Shown here: piece by piece, positions 36,761 through 45,400 of the stretch
Position numbering within the stretch: position 1 is the stretch's first letter
How the letters are laid out: each line of letters opens with the position of its first letter
DNA from: JANMGV01 sp037440405
Lineage (GTDB): Bacteria; Planctomycetota; Planctomycetia; Pirellulales; Pirellulaceae
Length of the DNA stretch: 64,000 nucleotides
Direction: 5' to 3'
NCBI GenBank assembly: GCA_037440405.1
Contig: JBBIUE010000009.1
Coordinates: forward strand, 19,683 to 83,682
Notes under the pieces: model-generated
Told to the model about the DNA's origin: nothing
Seen by the model: the letters and a program-made list of their open reading frames with translations, nothing else
Databases searched by the model: none
Translations under genes and position numbers: made by a program

Positions 36761-37660
36761 ATGACCGATTCCATCGCGCTCGGCAACTTACTTGATACGA
36801 TCCACAATGTCGATTGCATCCAGGGCATGACGAGTTTACCTGAGGGCAGTGTGGACCTCGTTTTCGCCGACCCGCCGTTCAACATTGGTTACGATTACGA
36901 CGTCTACGAGGATAGGCGAGCAGCAGATGAGTATCTCGTTTGGTCCAAGCAGTGGATGGAGCAGGTCTATCGAATACTGAAATCCGATGGCACCTTCTGG
37001 TTAGCGATTGGGGACGAATACGCTGCTGAGTTGAGTATCGTTGCCAAACAAAGTGGATTTCAGTTGCGGAATTGGGTCATCTGGTACTATACGTTTGGTG
37101 TCCACTGCGTATCGAAGTTCACACGTTCTCATGCACATTTGTTCTATTTTGTGAAGGATGCAACCAAGTTCACGTTCAACCGTGACGCTATTGCCGTGCC
37201 CTCCGCCAGGCAGCTTGTTTATGCCGATGCACGAGCCAACCCCAAAGGAAGAGTCCCCGATGACACTTGGATTTTGCGTCCTCAAGATGTCGAAAATGGC
37301 TTCCGGCCGAATGAGGATACTTGGTACTTTCCTCGCGTTGCTGGGACTTTCAAAGAGCGGGCTGGGTTTCATGGGTGTCAGATGCCAGAACAGCTTCTTG
37401 GACGAATCATTCGAGCTTGCTCGAATCCTGGAGAAATTGTAATGGACCCGTTCAGTGGCAGCGCGACAACCTTAGCGGTTGCGAAGAAACTCAGCCGCCG
37501 CTATCTGGGCTTCGAGTTGTCCTCGGATTATGTTGCCAAAGGGCTGGAACGACTCAACAATATCTCTGTTGGGGACAGTTTGCTGGGGAGTGAAGAGCCG
37601 AACGTCCTTGCTTCGACTCCCCGCAGACGTTCAAAGAAGGCGTCTCAGTTATTTGAATAG
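36761..37660 (+). CDS. Solitary beta-class N4/N6 DNA methyltransferase
   Basis: 299 aa. The catalytic motif IV is DLVFADPPFNIGYDYDVY near residue 33 and the AdoMet motif I comes later as IVMDPFSGSATTLAVAKK, so the motif order is that of beta-class amino-methyltransferases (adenine-N6 or cytosine-N4). The DPPF tetrapeptide suggests adenine-N6 but does not prove it. A target-recognition part is likely between them (residues 150-220, QLVYADARANPKGRVPDD). No restriction gene is next to it; neighbours are purF and dnaJ. It may be an orphan regulator-type methyltransferase. Confidence 0.87.
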   Translation: MTDSIALGNLLDTIHNVDCIQGMTSLPEGSVDLVFADPPFNIGYDYDVYEDRRAADEYLVWSKQWMEQVYRILKSDGTFWLAIGDEYAAELSIVAKQSGFQLRNWVIWYYTFGVHCVSKFTRSHAHLFYFVKDATKFTFNRDAIAVPSARQLVYADARANPKGRVPDDTWILRPQDVENGFRPNEDTWYFPRVAGTFKERAGFHGCQMPEQLLGRIIRACSNPGEIVMDPFSGSATTLAVAKKLSRRYLGFELSSDYVAKGLERLNNISVGDSLLGSEEPNVLASTPRRRSKKASQLFE

Positions 37661-37709
37661 CTTCCACGAAGAAGTACGAAGCTCGAATCGAACGTTTGAA
37701 TCGAAGTTT

Positions 37710-38621
37710 ATGGCGAAAGATTATTACGAAATTCTCGGGGTCAGTCGGGCGGCATCCGCCTCTGATATCCAAAAGGCGTATCGAAAGTTGGCTCGGAAAT
37801 ACCATCCGGACATGAATCCGGACGATAAAAGTGCCAAGGCACGATTCCAAGAGATCCAAACTGCGTACGATGTTCTCAGTGATGATGAGAAGCGAAAGAA
37901 GTACGATCAGTTTGGAGCCAATTTCGAACAAATGGGGGGCCACCCTTTCGGTGCTGGCGGAGCGCAGGTCGATTTTGGGGACTTGTTTGGTCAAGGAGGA
38001 TTTGACCTTCGAGATATATTTCGCCAATTCTCAGGCCAAGCCGGTGCGGGAACATCTCAATCACGTCGAGCGGAGGCCGCTCGCGGCGAAGATGTTCACG
38101 CCGACATCACGGTGCCTTTTGTCGAAGCCGTTCGCGGTGGTGAGGTCACGTTTACCGTTCAACGCGATGGCGTTCCCGAAACCATCACAGTAAAAATTCC
38201 TTCAGGCACTGACGAAGGAGCGAAACTGCGCCTGCGCGGCAAGGGGCCCTCTGACGGATTTGGTCGGCACTCCGACCTGATCCTGACTGTGCGCGTCGCC
38301 CCCCATCCGCATTTCAAGCGATCTGGCTCGAATCTCGAGTTGCGTTTGCCCATTACGATCGCGGAAGCCATCCATGGTGCCAAGATCGATGTACCCACTC
38401 CGAAAGGAACCGTCGCATTGAAGATTCCTCCCATGAGTAGCAGTGGCAAAAAGCTCCGCATCGCGGGTCGCGGAGTGCCGGCGAAAGGTGGAGAGTCTGG
38501 CGATTTGATCGTCGAGTTGCAAATCAAACTGCCCCCCACGCTAAGCGAAACAGCTAAGAAAGCGTTGGCCAGTTCTGACAGCTACTACACGGAATCACCC
38601 CGGGAAGGTATTTATTGGTAA
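37710..38621 (+). CDS. DnaJ/CbpA-type co-chaperone without zinc fingers
   Basis: 303 aa. J domain at residues 1-68 with DYYEILGVSRAASASDI and the HPD motif (His32-Pro33-Asp34), then a Gly/Phe-rich linker (FGAGGAQVDFGDLFGQGGFD), and two C-terminal substrate-binding beta-domains (DITVPFVEAVRGGEVTF, LRLPITIAEAIHGAKIDVPT). The CxxCxGxG zinc repeats of true DnaJ are absent, so it is CbpA-like. It stimulates an Hsp70. ATG at 37710 begins the J domain; the longer frame runs back into the methyltransferase. It ends 4 bases before rnpA. Confidence 0.93.
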   Translation: MAKDYYEILGVSRAASASDIQKAYRKLARKYHPDMNPDDKSAKARFQEIQTAYDVLSDDEKRKKYDQFGANFEQMGGHPFGAGGAQVDFGDLFGQGGFDLRDIFRQFSGQAGAGTSQSRRAEAARGEDVHADITVPFVEAVRGGEVTFTVQRDGVPETITVKIPSGTDEGAKLRLRGKGPSDGFGRHSDLILTVRVAPHPHFKRSGSNLELRLPITIAEAIHGAKIDVPTPKGTVALKIPPMSSSGKKLRIAGRGVPAKGGESGDLIVELQIKLPPTLSETAKKALASSDSYYTESPREGIYW

Positions 38622-38625
38622 AGCG

Positions 38626-39024
38626 GTGACAGGGTCCGATCAATCGTTGCCGAAGAAGTTGCGCATTACGCTCCAACGTGATTTCGATGCTGTCTTCAAG
38701 TTGGGGCGAACACAAAGCGATCACTTGCTTGTCGTGACCGCGCGTCGAAATCAACTGGACTGTTCACGATTCGGCTGCTTTGTTTCGAAACGTCTGGGCA
38801 ATGCCGTTTTCCGCAACCGGTGCAAACGCATTCTTCGCGAAAGCTTCCGATTGTCGCGAAGACAACTACCCAATTCGTTGGACCTCGTCATTCGTCCGAA
38901 GACAAGTCAACGATTGGAACTTGATGCGACTATCCAATCGGTCCTTCGCTTGGTGAAAAAACTGGATCGCATCCTACCAACTGCCTCTACCGATGAGCCC
39001 AATGACAGCGTTTCCAACCGGTGA
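38626..39024 (+). CDS. rnpA: Ribonuclease P protein component
   Basis: 132 aa basic protein that binds the RNase P RNA. The signature is CFVSKRLGNAVFRNRCKRIL with the RNR motif, and the N-terminal LRITLQRDFDAVFKLGR is family-typical. Start is GTG at 38626, 4 bases after the dnaJ stop. In most bacteria rpmH lies immediately upstream and yidD and yidC downstream; here dnaJ replaces rpmH, and an acyltransferase gene on the other strand separates rnpA from yidD. Confidence 0.92.
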   Translation: MTGSDQSLPKKLRITLQRDFDAVFKLGRTQSDHLLVVTARRNQLDCSRFGCFVSKRLGNAVFRNRCKRILRESFRLSRRQLPNSLDLVIRPKTSQRLELDATIQSVLRLVKKLDRILPTASTDEPNDSVSNR

Positions 39025-39039
39025 GGGAGTCGGGGCAAC

Positions 39040-39822
39040 TCAGGCCGCTTGATTCTGTAAAGAGTGCATACGCATCAGCTCTTGAAGAATATCGGTTTGG
39101 AGAATGGTTTCGAGTCGGTTGAGAGCTCTCGCCGCCAACATCCCATCGAGGACGCGGTGATCGCAGAGCAAGGTGAAACGGCAGACGCCGGATTCGGGAT
39201 CGACCGTTCCATATTCCATGCTTGACGTGACTACCAATGGATGCAGGCAGTTTCTCGCTTGAACTCCTGACAACGAGGAGACACTGAAGGTACCGAGTTT
39301 CTTCGCCTTCTTCCTTCCCCACCAACGCATGAGAATGTGCCACAATCCAAGACGAAGCAGTGTTGGGTAGCGAGCCAGCAACTTGCCCTCGCGAAACACT
39401 TCCAAGATCGGAGCAGTCCGGCTGTGATCGATTCGCTGTTGAATCTCTTCGAGCTGCATGTCTTCAGGAGCACGAATGCAGCACCAGATTAGTTCGCCCT
39501 GGGGACATGGCGAATCGTCGCGATGGATAGTAATGTTGGCAATGGACTGAGGGTGGCGATAAATCCTGCGAAAAGGAAGACTGACATAGATATCCCGCAG
39601 AGGCCCCATTTCCTTACTAACTTTGGCCCAGGCTTTAACGAAAATAGCACACCAGGAAATCCGCCTGGCGCCCTGGCTTCGGACGAAGCTTAACTCCTTG
39701 AGTTGAAGCGTTTTTTCCAGTGGAAAACAGGGAACCGTTTTTGCCGCTCGACAAATATCGAGAACCAGATTTCGCTCGATTGGAAATCGTCGGTTGCATC
39801 CCTTCATCGAACAATGCCTCAC
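39040..39822 (-). CDS. Stand-alone 2-oxoacid dehydrogenase acyltransferase (E2) catalytic-domain protein
   Basis: 260 aa, resembling the catalytic domain of dihydrolipoamide acyltransferases. The N-terminus reads RRFPIERNLVLDICRAAKTV, then RRISWCAIFVKAWAKV, KKLGTFSVSSLSG (equivalent to the GTFTISN turn) and the active-site FTLLCDHRVLDGMLAA with His222 and Asp226. There is no lipoyl or peripheral-subunit-binding domain and no E1 or E3 gene nearby, so the acyl donor and acceptor are unknown; it might use CoA like chloramphenicol acetyltransferase relatives. Either ATG 39822 or 39807 may start it. It sits antisense between rnpA and yidD. Confidence 0.82.
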   Translation of the reverse strand: MRHCSMKGCNRRFPIERNLVLDICRAAKTVPCFPLEKTLQLKELSFVRSQGARRISWCAIFVKAWAKVSKEMGPLRDIYVSLPFRRIYRHPQSIANITIHRDDSPCPQGELIWCCIRAPEDMQLEEIQQRIDHSRTAPILEVFREGKLLARYPTLLRLGLWHILMRWWGRKKAKKLGTFSVSSLSGVQARNCLHPLVVTSSMEYGTVDPESGVCRFTLLCDHRVLDGMLAARALNRLETILQTDILQELMRMHSLQNQAA

Positions 39823-39918
39823 CCGCCAGACGCACTTACCGCTCTACGCTCTACCGCAACAAGAGTAAAATACCACTCCCACCGATAGCGTTCTTCCCAA
39901 TAAGAAACAAGATTGCTG

Positions 39919-40140
39919 ATGCTGACTTCGCTTCCACGGAAATTCTTGATCCTTTTTGTCCAGTTTTATCGACGGGGGATCAGCCCGCTCCTTGGGAAGA
40001 ACTGTCGTTTCGAACCAACCTGCTCCTTATACTGTATCCAGGCCCTCGAACGCTACGGCATTCTGAGAGGTTCCTGGAAAACATTCCTTCGCATTTTACG
40101 ATGTCATCCATGGAGTCGAGGTGGTTATGACCCTCCGTAA
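39919..40140 (+). CDS. yidD: Membrane protein insertion efficiency factor YidD
   Basis: 73 aa. The family core is visible: FLILFVQFYRRGISPLLGKN, CRFEPTCSLYCIQALERYG and ILRCHPWSRGGYDPP. YidD helps YidC insert inner-membrane proteins. A TTG at 39913 is in frame, but the ATG at 39919 is the likely start. Its end overlaps the next gene by 14 bases. No yidC is downstream, an exception to the usual order. Confidence 0.93.
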   Translation: MLTSLPRKFLILFVQFYRRGISPLLGKNCRFEPTCSLYCIQALERYGILRGSWKTFLRILRCHPWSRGGYDPP

Positions 40141-41080
40141 CAAATCAGCGACGCGCCGTGGACTATTCGGTGCCATCACGTCCCGACGGACGCACCTATT
40201 ACAATTGTCAGCCGCTGGAAGCATGGCGGCTTGGCTGCCCCAGCCTTGCTCGCTGATGGCTGCCCCTCAGCAAAGTATGCCGCCGATTTGCATCTTCGCC
40301 AAGCCTTTGCAGGAGCTATCATTTGATGACCTCGCAACGTTGCTCGCCAAATGGCCAGTTCATGGAATCGAGGCCACGATCCGCAAAGGAGGCCAAATCG
40401 AACCGAAAGACGCACCAGAGCAGCTTCCTCGCCTCTTTGAGTCTTTAGCAAAGGTCGATCGCGCGTCGATGATCTTGGCCTCCGACATCAATGACGCCGA
40501 AAGCCGCGATATTTCAACCGTTCTTGAAACAGCAAGCCGATTGGGAATCCGACATTTTCGCATGGCTTACCTGCGCTACGATTTCTCAGCTCCGATTCTG
40601 CCGCAACTCGATCGCTATCACAAGCAGCTTGAACGCCTGGCGGTTATTTGTCAGACGCTGAACATGCAAGGACTTTATCAGAATCATGCTGGCCCAGACT
40701 ACGTTGGTGCCCCGTTATGGGATCTACTGGAGCTGCTGGGTGATATTCCCAGAGAATCCATCGGAATTGCCCTCGATACGCGCCATACCACGGTTGAATC
40801 CACAACAAGTTGGCGATCTGCATACCGAGCCGTGCGCGATAAGCTTGCATCCGTATACGTCAAGGACGCGATCATCGACAACAACGTTGCTCGCGAAGTT
40901 CCATTGGGCCAGGGGCCAACGGCGAAGGAGCTATTTTTGCAGATCAAGCAAGACGGCTTTCCAGGCCCCATCTCTCTGCAGATGGAACACATCGACCATC
41001 GCGATCCGAACCTGCTCCATCAAAGAATGGTGGCAATCGAGCAGGATATCGCAACACTCATGGCGTGGCTTCATGCGTGA
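40127..41080 (+). CDS. Tat-exported TIM-barrel (sugar phosphate isomerase/epimerase-like) protein
   Basis: 317 aa AP-endonuclease-2/xylose isomerase-like TIM barrel. The N-terminus has an atypical export signal (SRRTHLLQLSAAGSMAAWLP), Tat-like because of the paired arginines and hydrophobic stretch. The barrel shows VHGIEATIRKG, GIALDTRHTTVE, YVKDAIIDNN and ISLQMEHID, which supply metal ligands in the family. ATG 40127 overlaps the yidD stop by 14 bases; a GTG at 40121 is also possible. It is followed by a second TIM-barrel gene, 65 bases on. Substrate unknown. Confidence 0.84.
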   Translation: MTLRNKSATRRGLFGAITSRRTHLLQLSAAGSMAAWLPQPCSLMAAPQQSMPPICIFAKPLQELSFDDLATLLAKWPVHGIEATIRKGGQIEPKDAPEQLPRLFESLAKVDRASMILASDINDAESRDISTVLETASRLGIRHFRMAYLRYDFSAPILPQLDRYHKQLERLAVICQTLNMQGLYQNHAGPDYVGAPLWDLLELLGDIPRESIGIALDTRHTTVESTTSWRSAYRAVRDKLASVYVKDAIIDNNVAREVPLGQGPTAKELFLQIKQDGFPGPISLQMEHIDHRDPNLLHQRMVAIEQDIATLMAWLHA

Positions 41081-41145
41081 CCGCTGCAACGGTTCGCTCA
41101 GACCAGAAGACAGCATATCCGTCCAGAAACAGAACAATCGATCAC

Positions 41146-42054
41146 ATGACCATAAAACTTTCCGCTTTCCCAAAATGCTTTCTGGATCAGATATCGCATG
41201 ATCGAACCATGTCCGTGTTCGACTGGATCGAGATGGCCAAGTCGCTCGATGCCGATGGTTTGGAGATGTATGAAGGATTTTTATGGCAGGAAGATGCCGC
41301 CTACTTGGATTCGGTCCGAGACGCTATCCAGGCGGCGGGATTCGAAATGCCGATGCTTTGTTGTTCGCCAGATTTTACGCATCCCGATGCTGAGGTTCGC
41401 GCAGCGTCGATCGCCAAACAACTTCGCATGATTCGAATCGCACGACATTTGGGTGGCCCGGGAGTCGTGTGCCGCGTTCTGAGTGGGCAGCGATTCCCGG
41501 AGGTCACACGCGAACAGGGACTCGCTTGGGCCGTCGAGTGCATTGAAGCTTGCTTGCCTCTCGCTCGACAACTCAATGTCGTCCTGGGAATTGAGAATCA
41601 CTACAAGGACGGACATTGGCGCTATCCGGAATTTGCTCAGAGGATGGACGTGTTTCTCGACCTCGTGGCTCGAATTCCGGACCGAGCCAATTTTGGCGTG
41701 CAATATGATCCATCGAATGCTATCGTCGCGGGAGATGATCCAATTGTATTGCTGGAACGCATCGTTCATCGTGTCGTATCGATGCACGCTAGCGATCGTT
41801 ACCTGGAACCAGGGCACACTCTTGAAGAACTGCGGCAATCGGATGGGACGCTTGGCTACAGTCCGTTTCTCAAGCACGGCGTCACCGGTAAAGGACTGAA
41901 CAACTACGACCGAATCTTCTCGATTCTCGCCCAAGCTGGCTATCGCGGGTGGATCAGCATCGAAGATGGCATGAATGGCTTGGAGGAGATGAACGAATCT
42001 CTGGCCTTCCTCCGATCGATGGTTGCTCGATATTTTCCGCAACCATCAAAGTGA
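41146..42054 (+). CDS. Sugar phosphate isomerase/epimerase-like TIM-barrel protein
   Basis: 302 aa cytoplasmic member of the same superfamily as the previous gene but not close in sequence. Features: DADGLEMYEGFLWQ at the first barrel strand, VLGIENHYKDGHW with a metal-ligand Glu, FGVQYDPSNAIVAGDDP, SMHASDRYLEPGHTLEE and WISIEDGMNGLEEM. The pattern of Glu, Asp, His and Glu around the barrel is that expected for metal-dependent epimerases. ATG 41146 removes an unlikely extension. Probably a sugar-catabolism enzyme; substrate unknown. Confidence 0.88.
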   Translation: MTIKLSAFPKCFLDQISHDRTMSVFDWIEMAKSLDADGLEMYEGFLWQEDAAYLDSVRDAIQAAGFEMPMLCCSPDFTHPDAEVRAASIAKQLRMIRIARHLGGPGVVCRVLSGQRFPEVTREQGLAWAVECIEACLPLARQLNVVLGIENHYKDGHWRYPEFAQRMDVFLDLVARIPDRANFGVQYDPSNAIVAGDDPIVLLERIVHRVVSMHASDRYLEPGHTLEELRQSDGTLGYSPFLKHGVTGKGLNNYDRIFSILAQAGYRGWISIEDGMNGLEEMNESLAFLRSMVARYFPQPSK

Positions 42055-42382
42055 GTTGGACCGACGGATGGTAATTCACAGATCGCATGATTGTGGCGCT
42101 GCTGCATTGCTGGCAAAAAATTCTGACATTGACGCAGTCGCGGCGAACTCTCAGACTCTCCGTTGATCCGTGGAAACGAACGTTGGGGTCACACTGAGAA
42201 GTTCGCAGAGGTGACTCGAATCGCATGATCTTCGAGGAACATACCAGGGGAAGTTCATGGAAAAGCTTAGTTCGTCTGGCGATCGTGAAGCACGTAGAAC
42301 AGTTGCCCTCCCGCGAAGTCCTGAAGTTTCTACGACGCGCATGCCGTCTTGCATCTTACAGACATGCTGAGGAAAGACCGTG
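42055..42382. other. Intergenic region before the glycosyltransferase pair
   Basis: 328 bases with no supported gene. A GAGGAAAG at 42369-42376 serves the next gene. I see no strong hairpin or RNA. Confidence 0.35.
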
Positions 42383-43234
42383 ATGGAAACCTGCATCGTC
42401 ATACCATGTTACAACGAAGAGAAGCGATTGCCCTTTGAAGCGTATCGTCGTTTCATCAGAACAAGTCGCGAAATTACACTACTCTTCGTTGATGATGGAA
42501 GTACGGACAGCACTCGGGTTGTGCTGGACACCTTGGCCAGAGAGTTTGCTCGCGTGGTTTCGGTGACATCATTGCAACGCAATAGTGGCAAGGCGGAAGC
42601 AGTGCGGCGCGGAATGAACCTTGCCATCAAGAACGGTTTTAATCACGCCGGATACTGGGACGCCGATTTAGCCACGCCGCTGGAAGCGATTTATGAGTTC
42701 GTCGATGTTCTAGGCCGCCATCCTTGCTGTGAACTAGTGATCGGATCGCGTCTGTCTTTGCTGGGTCGAGCGATTCATCGGGAACCTCGTCGAGCGCGAC
42801 TGGGACATCTTTTTTCGAAAGTAGCTTCACTGACTCTCGGCATTCATGTTCGCGATACGCAATGTGGTGCCAAGCTATTTCGTGTCAATGATCGCCTGAG
42901 CCAAGTGTTCGCGACGCCGTTCCATTCGAAATGGATATTTGATATCGAGATCTTAGCTCGCCTGAAGTGCTTGATCGGCACGTCGCGAGGACTCAGCCAG
43001 AAAATCTATGAGCTACCCTTGGAAGCATGGGAAGATATTGCCGAGTCAAAGCTCGGGCTCCGGGACATGCTCATGGCCCCGATCGAACTTGCCAAGATTA
43101 GCAGCAACTATTTCATGCCGTGGTCTTCGCATCCATTCTCAGCAGCGCCGGCGGAGACGATCGAACCAGCCAAGACGATCCCCTTCCCCAACGTCGAACC
43201 TTCACTACAAGTTCCGATCCGAAATGCTGCGTAA
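42383..43234 (+). CDS. GT2 glycosyltransferase, dolichyl/polyprenyl-phosphate hexose synthase-like
   Basis: 283 aa family 2 glycosyltransferase of the dolichyl-phosphate beta-glucosyltransferase kind. Visible motifs: VIPCYNEEKRLP, LLFVDDGSTDST, the DxD at YWDADLATPLEA, and GIHVRDTQCGAKLFR. It would transfer a sugar from a nucleotide donor to a lipid phosphate at the cytoplasmic face. There is no C-terminal membrane helix. The ATG at 42383 follows GAGGAAAG with a 6-base gap. Its end overlaps the next gene by 11 bases; the pair fits lipid-linked sugar synthesis followed by transfer outside the membrane. Confidence 0.9.
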   Translation: METCIVIPCYNEEKRLPFEAYRRFIRTSREITLLFVDDGSTDSTRVVLDTLAREFARVVSVTSLQRNSGKAEAVRRGMNLAIKNGFNHAGYWDADLATPLEAIYEFVDVLGRHPCCELVIGSRLSLLGRAIHREPRRARLGHLFSKVASLTLGIHVRDTQCGAKLFRVNDRLSQVFATPFHSKWIFDIEILARLKCLIGTSRGLSQKIYELPLEAWEDIAESKLGLRDMLMAPIELAKISSNYFMPWSSHPFSAAPAETIEPAKTIPFPNVEPSLQVPIRNAA

Positions 43235-44999
43235 TCCATTCTGGGTTGATCGGTTGCTCCTGGTCATGCTGGCTGCCCTCGTGATGTTCTGGGGTCTAGG
43301 AAAGTCACGACTGTGGGATCAAGACGAAGGATACTTCGCTTCCGCTGGTAGCGAGATGTACGCAAAAGGCGACTGGATCGTCCCTGTCTTCAATGGAGAA
43401 CTATTCAGCCATAAACCTCCGATGATGTATTGGGGGATGATGACTGGGTTCTCGCTATTTGGAGTCGGCGAAGTCGGTGCGAGATTTTTCTCTGCGCTGT
43501 GCGGTGTGCTGACCGTGCTCCTCACCTACGAACTTGGACGCCTGTTCTTCGATCGTGTTTCGAGTTTGATCGCGGCCGTGGTGCTCCTTGCGTCGGTCCA
43601 CTTTCCTCTCATCATGCGAGCAGCCACACCTGATAGCTATCTCGTTTTCTGGACGACTCTCGCCATGTATCTGTGGGCAAGGTCTTGGGTGCGTTCAAAT
43701 CAGGATGCTTCGGCGATTTCAGCCGCGTCATGGGCGCTCATTTACCTTTGCCTATCCATGGCCATTTTGGCCAAAGGCCCCTTATTCCTCATTCTGCCTC
43801 TGTTGGCCATCGGATCGTTTCTCGTGCTCGCAGCGTCGGATGTTGCATCGAGAACGATCGGAGAACACGAAAGCCCACTGAGACGAACTTGGAACGCAGC
43901 CATCCTGAGACTGGCTCCCAGTCGCATTGCCAGAGTCATTTGGAACATGCGACCGATGACGGTGCTTCTCGTCGTCGGCTTGATAGCCTGTCCATGGTTT
44001 ATCGTGGTGGGGCTTCGCACCGATGGCGAATTCTTGCGAGAATTCTTTCTGGTACATCATCTCGGTCGATTTTCGCAGGCCATGGACAATCATCGAGGAT
44101 CGATTTTTTATTACGTCGTCTCGTCTCTGGTGGGCCTCTATCCTTGGACAGGTTTTGTTCTACCGATTCTTTGGTTTTGGTTCCAGAATCGCCCTATCGA
44201 ACCCAACGCTAAGAAAGCTTCATCGTTCCTGGCATGTTGGGTCATTGCGTACTTTTTGCCATTCACTCTAGCAAGTACCAAACTGGCCAACTATATCCTG
44301 CCAGCTTATCCGCCGCTGGCTTTACTGATCGGTGCCTACTTTGGATCGTGGACGCGATTCTCCAACCTCATTGCCCGCCGTTGGCAGTTTGTAGCCTTCA
44401 GTTTGCTCGCCATCGTCGGATTCGTATGGATCGGCGCGTTCGCGCAATTTGAAGGGGTACTGGGTTGGCTTCGTCTCTCCCAAAAGCTTCAATGGCACCC
44501 CAAGTTCCTGTCGTTTGCAACACAACTTTCGTGGATTGGAGTCCCTCTTGTTGTCGCTGGAATCGCTGGTTGGCTAAGCATCCGTCATCGACGCCCTCGC
44601 GCCGCGATCGGCATTTTGGCAAGCTCCGGGCTTTGCATGACTTTAATCCTGAATCAGTGGCTGGCACCCAAACTCGATTCTTTTCAATCCCCGCAAACGA
44701 TCGCCACCGAACTGAAGTCGCGGTACGCTGGTCAAGTCGGATTGGCCGTCTACGGTCCGTTTCGACCGAGTATGGTCTTTTACCTTGGTGAACCAATCCG
44801 CTTCCTCACGTCGAAAGAGGAACTGATTGCGGAACTTCGGGCCGGTCGGATCGAGCGACTTCTTGTCGAAGACCAACTGTTCCAATCGCTTGAGCTTGTC
44901 GACCGAGAGCGACTCACACGTGTTTTGGCAGGCATTGATTATCCCGAATCAACTGAGCTGATCGCTTTTGAAACGACCGACTTCCGACAGCGCCGCTGA
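43224..44999 (+). CDS. ArnT/PMT-like membrane glycosyltransferase (GT83 type)
   Basis: 591 aa with roughly eleven membrane helices. The first outer loop carries the GT-C signature SRLWDQDEGYFASAGSEMY, where the Asp-Glu pair is catalytic in the ArnT/PMT superfamily, and FSHKPPMMYWGMM follows. It would use a polyprenyl-phosphate sugar to glycosylate a lipid or protein outside the cytoplasm. ATG 43224 lies inside the end of the GT2 gene (11-base overlap), so the two are coupled: the GT2 could make the donor. The acceptor is not known. A longer frame to 43008 is inside the GT2 gene. Confidence 0.88.
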   Translation: MLRNPFWVDRLLLVMLAALVMFWGLGKSRLWDQDEGYFASAGSEMYAKGDWIVPVFNGELFSHKPPMMYWGMMTGFSLFGVGEVGARFFSALCGVLTVLLTYELGRLFFDRVSSLIAAVVLLASVHFPLIMRAATPDSYLVFWTTLAMYLWARSWVRSNQDASAISAASWALIYLCLSMAILAKGPLFLILPLLAIGSFLVLAASDVASRTIGEHESPLRRTWNAAILRLAPSRIARVIWNMRPMTVLLVVGLIACPWFIVVGLRTDGEFLREFFLVHHLGRFSQAMDNHRGSIFYYVVSSLVGLYPWTGFVLPILWFWFQNRPIEPNAKKASSFLACWVIAYFLPFTLASTKLANYILPAYPPLALLIGAYFGSWTRFSNLIARRWQFVAFSLLAIVGFVWIGAFAQFEGVLGWLRLSQKLQWHPKFLSFATQLSWIGVPLVVAGIAGWLSIRHRRPRAAIGILASSGLCMTLILNQWLAPKLDSFQSPQTIATELKSRYAGQVGLAVYGPFRPSMVFYLGEPIRFLTSKEELIAELRAGRIERLLVEDQLFQSLELVDRERLTRVLAGIDYPESTELIAFETTDFRQRR

Positions 45000-45101
45000 C
45001 TGACGGTTCCTCTGAATTCATGCTGCTTTGGATTGTCGGGAACGAAGTTCCGCGTTTCACAGAAATCGGAAGGGTGCGAGCACTCCGTTTTGGTTGCTCC
45101 A

Positions 45102-45114
45102 GACGGCTCGCGCC
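45102..45114 (+). repeat. Intergenic 13-mer GACGGCTCGCGCC, copy 2
   Basis: Identical to the copy at 32423 and to the reverse complement of 55687-55699. Here it continues with G, so CGGC and GCCG can pair around TCGC. It lies ~100 bases after the ArnT-like gene. Confidence 0.6.
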
Positions 45115-45307
45115 GCACTGCTAAAAACGGGGATTCGTTTCGGGTCAACTCTGCAGCCATCACTTCCTGCGCTTCGACACTCTAAGCCCGAAACAGACAC
45201 ACAAACTTCTGTCGCTGTGGAGTCTCGAATTGGGCAAAATACCACCTGCGAGACAATTTTACCCTACCAACCCATCCAAACTGACCCTCAAATCTTTCCC
45301 AAACTGC

Positions 45308-45335
45308 TTGATTGCCGCTTCAAATAGGCTATTCT
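45308..45335 (+). promoter_or_regulatory. Possible sigma-70-type promoter of the TIGR03000 gene
   Basis: TTGATT (45308-45313) and TATTCT (45330-45335) are separated by 16 bases and lie about 65 bases before the start codon. Both boxes match the consensus only partly. The rest of the 401-base gap (45000-45400) holds one 13-mer repeat and no gene. Confidence 0.35.
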
Positions 45336-45400
45336 CTAAGGATACGGAGCGAATTGGGTAAAGTTCGCTGTTTCGATTACTTATGTTGGGGGAGATTTGG

